From NCBI RefSeq assembly GCF_000237925.1, contig NC_031496.1, forward strand, positions 31,414,539-31,478,538: a DNA stretch of 64,000 nucleotides. The letters run 5' to 3'. The notes beneath the pieces are model-generated. The model made no database searches and had not been told where the DNA came from. It saw nothing but the letters and a program-made list of their open reading frames with translations. The position numbers and the translations under genes were made by a program. This stretch comes from Schistosoma mansoni (Eukaryota; Platyhelminthes; Trematoda; Strigeidida; Schistosomatidae). Numbering within the stretch: the first letter of the stretch is position 1; each line of letters begins with the position of its first letter. Below are positions 60,347 through 64,000 of this stretch, piece by piece.

Positions 60347-60648
60347 TGTAGTGTGGTCTACTTATATCCATATAAGTAGTATATGGCGATTGTCAGGCAT
60401 AGAATGTATTTTGGCAGAAGACCGATAAGGAAAGAACTGAAATGAAGCGCAATTGGTAGGAAAATGCATGAACAATGGAATTAGAGAAGATGAACTGATA
60501 TTTACAGAAGGAACAGTGAAGATTGAGACAATTGATTGTTAATTTGCGAATCAACTGTTTGTTGTATGGTTATCAGAATTTAGTGAGATAGTCTGTAATT
60601 TGTGTCTAAATACATTCGATTATTCTAAGTAGTGTTTTGTTCACTACA
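60347..60648. mobile_element. Family F solo-LTR-like element, copy 3
   Basis: 302 bp, ends TGTAGTG and CACTACA, target duplication ATAG on both sides (60343-60346, 60649-60652). Confidence 0.8.
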
Positions 60649-60717
60649 ATAGAATCCACCATTTATGCACATTTGAACATTTTAAATTATTTTCTAAAAT
60701 GTATGTTTATTATTAGA

Positions 60718-60906
60718 ATAGGGGTTTGTGGAGATTGTAATGATTTTAATGGTTGAATCCAACAGCCGATGTAACCCAGACTGCCATAGAAAACCTGGAA
60801 ACACTAGACGGCCGTTTAGTCCCAGTATGAGTCTCCTCAGCAGTGCACAACCACGATCCCCCATGCAGGGCTCGAACACAGGATCTTCGGTCTTGCGCGC
60901 AAGCGC
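60718..60906 (-). repeat. SINE B, minus copy
   Basis: Tail, hammerhead region with GAAA changed, and part of the head (GGGCTCGAACAC). Confidence 0.6.
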
Positions 60907-61324
60907 TGTCATATAAAAAACACAGGTTAGCTCTTTGATTACTCCTGTAGAGGTCATTTGCAATGAACTTATTACTAATCAATATCATCATCGGATTCCT
61001 TATGAGTGAACAAAAAGAGAGGGTATAGTAATAAGGAGCACATTTTTAACATACTTCATCTATACAGAACATCAAATTAATCCAAATGTAGCATTTAAAA
61101 TAAATTTATGGAATTTTTATTCAACCAGTTACATGCTTCATAGGTTTACTTTTAACATGGAAAGAAATCCAAGGTAATATACAAAAATAAATTGAATTTT
61201 TCTCATCTAAAAAACATTTGTACCATCCTCGTTCTTTATTCTACCTTCTTGATCAACTTCAACTATGTACTTATGTTCATTTATCTCTATTTCTCATCCA
61301 CCTTATTATAGATCCACTTGTAAT

Positions 61325-61915
61325 GCTGTGCTTCGCTAATTGTTCACCTCGATAACCGTTATAATACAAATCTTAACGGTGCATAAAATCAGAAGGCAAA
61401 GAGAATTGGCAGCTACAGTTTTATTGACAAATGACTCAGGACAGAAAGTTATAAGCATATGAGTAAATATCAGCGAGCTAAACAAAAATGACACACATTG
61501 GAGATGGCGGGTAAGCCAACTCACTTTAGTCAAGCGTTAATCAATATTTATAGTCAGACAAGAATAAGTTACAGACATGCGATGAATAGGATAAGACGTG
61601 TATACACACATACGCTCATATAAAAAGTAGTTGGGGTTAATAAGTGAATAATTAAAAAGGTGAAAACTTGACTCAAGATGAATAGGTAAATTGGCTTGTC
61701 CAGAAGTTAGAATAAAGTATATGAGCTCAGCATATCAACCGATACTACATAGCCCCTTTGTAGAAAATAGCACATTTCTGGCCTGCGTCATTTGTTAATA
61801 AAACTGTATCTGCTGCTTCTCTTTGCCTTCTGATTCTATGCACCGTTAAGATTTGTATTACAACGTCTGTCGAGGTGAACGATCAGCGAAACACGACACT
61901 ACACACTAACACTTT
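61325..61915. repeat. Family H LTR-like repeat, inverted pair
   Basis: 61325-61560 is in minus and 61740-61915 in plus orientation, both sharing the CCGTTAAGATTTGTATTA end. Probable LTR remnants arranged tail to tail. Confidence 0.45.
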
Positions 61916-62469
61916 AAAAATAATAATACGAGAAGTTAAATAACATCTCGTCCTGAAATGATCTTTGATGTTCGTTTGTGATCAATTTTTACCAAGGATG
62001 AAATATCTATCGATTAATCCCTAGTTTTTAAAGATACTCCAAATGGTGGCAAACCATAAGTAATGATACTGACAAATTACATTAATCTCCACAGGAATCC
62101 TTCAAAAAGGTTATGATACACAGTTGTTCATGTAAACTTAACTGAAAAGGAATATTGGTAAAAGTATAATCAGGTGATGAATCAATCAGAATCAGGATTG
62201 TTACATTAATGTTTCTACTCAGAATACAAAAATGAATGAATCTCATTACATAAAATAAGCCATAAAAATACTTAGCACTTAGAAAGCTTTTGCCATTATA
62301 ACTTGCATCCAACTACACCATTTACACATATCAGATGACATCACTCCCCTATCCCATACACAACAACAAATTCACATGAAGACAACTAGTGAGGCAGCAG
62401 AAGCAGCAGCAACAAACTCTGCATCAATCAATAGGTCTCAGCATACACAAATGAAACAATAACATCATC

Positions 62470-63145
62470 AAATATAACACAGTGAGCACCAACCAAATCA
62501 CATTTGATGGAGAAAAACTGGAAGATGTGGAAACATTCATGTATCTGGACAGCATCATCAATGAACAAGGATGATCTGATACAGATATGAGGGCAAGGAT
62601 TGGCAAAGCAAGGACAACATTCCTACAGTTGACGAACATATGGAACCCAATGCAACTATCTGTCAACCAACATCAAATTCACAATCTTCAATGTGAACGT
62701 CAATACAGTTCTAATGGATGGAGCTGAAACTTCCAGAACTACCACAACCGACATCGAAATAGTACAATTATTCATAAACAGTTATCTATGTAAGATACTC
62801 AATGTCCGATGACCAGATAACATTAGCGACAACCTATATTGAGAGAGAAAAAATCAGCTTTCAGTTGAAGAGGAAATTAGGAAAAGATTATGGAAGTGTG
62901 TAGATTATACATTGTGGAGATCATCAAACTGCATCACGAGACAAAACCGTAACTTGGAATCGTAAAGGATAACGGAAAAGAGGAAGGCCAAAGAATACAT
63001 TGTGCACAGAATTTGAAGTAGACATGAAAAGAATGAGTAGCAACTTGAAAAACTGGAAAAGATTGTCGAGGACAGAGTTGGATGGAGAATGCTGATGAGC
63101 TGCTTATGATCCTCTACTAGGGTTGACAAGTACAAGTAAGTAAGT
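62470..63145 (+). mobile_element. RTE-like LINE, old copy
   Basis: Colinear with 21423-22085 (TTTGATGGAGAAAAACTGGA through to GACAAGTACAAGTAAG) but strongly diverged, with many stops. The oldest-looking copy in the window. Confidence 0.65.
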
Positions 63146-64000
63146 CTTATTATGACGAGTACTAACTTACTCGAAACCTAGATTAAGTAAAATCTTTTAA
63201 TTACTACTTTCCAATCACTCAGTAGCTTCTTTTACATAAAGAAAACAATATGTATCACAGCATAGAAACAAAATTATGTTTAATCTCTTACTATAGATTA
63301 TTATAATTAAGTAAGAATTGTGTAATACAATAGTTTCCATTATCTCTGTTATGTTTTGTTCGATAATTGTCATTACTCAACAAGACAATCATTCACCCCC
63401 TTTATTCAACAACATTCTAATTCTTATTTCTAAACCTCATGCATGAAATTAAGTTTGTGTATATATGCACAAAAGGTGTATGACATAACCTAAGGGCAAT
63501 TTCAATTCTAAACACATTCTATGATTGCGTATTATGAATATGATCATAGTATAAAGAACATTACACTAATTAGCGGATCCTCCCTCCTCTTCACACAAAT
63601 ACACAGATGATTCGTTTGCATACTTAACAGTTTTTATGTTACTAACCTTTGGTCATATACTAATTATTACAATGGTAATAATATGAAATGGGTAAGCTTT
63701 AATGATAGGTGAACATAATAGTAAGATGTACTCACCACCTCACCCCACCCCCTTGATTGCATATATAAATAAATGAACATAAAATATTTATTACCATAGT
63801 AACAAATAATTTCATCATAAAATTATATATTGATATACAAATAACAAACCTTTTGCGCAAGCGTTGAAATCTCGCTTAATGAGATCTAATGTGATATCTT
63901 TATTCTGATATTATGTAATCAAACATAAATCACCATAATCATTAAGAGGTTTACTATAACTTCTTTAGTGTTATACACGTGTTTATAGTATGAATAAAGA
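63146..64000. other. AT-rich DNA, nothing recognised
   Basis: No open frame, RNA or repeat family that I can name. Confidence 0.35.

Overview
The window looks like a piece of a Schistosoma (blood fluke) nuclear genome. It is AT-rich. Its two host genes have a run of 31-37 bp introns at one 5' end and kilobase introns elsewhere. The intergenic and intronic DNA is packed with Smalpha-type hammerhead-ribozyme SINEs, RTE-like LINE ends, Penelope-like fragments and Gypsy-type fossils. The species cannot be decided from the sequence alone. Five runs of N (6061-6260, 25532-25861, 27092-27291, 37374-37573, 57091-57290) are assembly gaps.

Host genes. (1) Plus strand, 1104-13924: a complete 11-exon gene for the signal recognition particle receptor alpha subunit (SRP docking protein). 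All exon phases join into 659 codons plus a stop. (2) Minus strand, 52344 down to 27938: a COUP-TF/NR2F-type nuclear receptor with a perfect DNA-binding domain (CEGCKS P-box), a ligand-binding domain and unusually long low-complexity regions. The two genes are convergent, with about 14 kb of repeat-rich DNA between their 3' ends.

The main anomaly is in the receptor gene. The exon for the middle of the ligand-binding domain (35725-36007) lies on the PLUS strand, while its partner exons at 50973-52344, 43472-44115 and 27938-29031 are on the MINUS strand. Its splice sites and phases (0 in, 1 out) fit the neighbours exactly. It sits between two inverted, nearly identical arms of about 0.9 kb (34517-35412 and 36481-37373), and the outer arm ends at a gap. 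This is either a real inversion or a misassembled segment.

Repeats. Three SINE families (called A, B and C here) each have a tRNA-like head with A and B boxes, followed at once by a hammerhead ribozyme fold. Family A matches the known Smalpha element. B and C have their own stem I sequences and may be less well known. Many copies lie as inverted pairs. Other material: a dispersed repeat of about 520 bp (family D), two LINE families (RTE-like, and family E), Penelope GIY-YIG ends, about 304 bp solo-LTR-like elements with 4 bp target duplications (family F), one young complete LTR element (15680-18273), older Gypsy-type fossils and a 143 bp G-rich tandem repeat.

Region by region: 1-1103, upstream of the SRP receptor gene; 1104-13924, that gene with repeat-filled introns; 13925-27937, repeats; 27938-52344, the receptor gene with the flipped exon; 52345-64000, repeats, with no further gene recognised.
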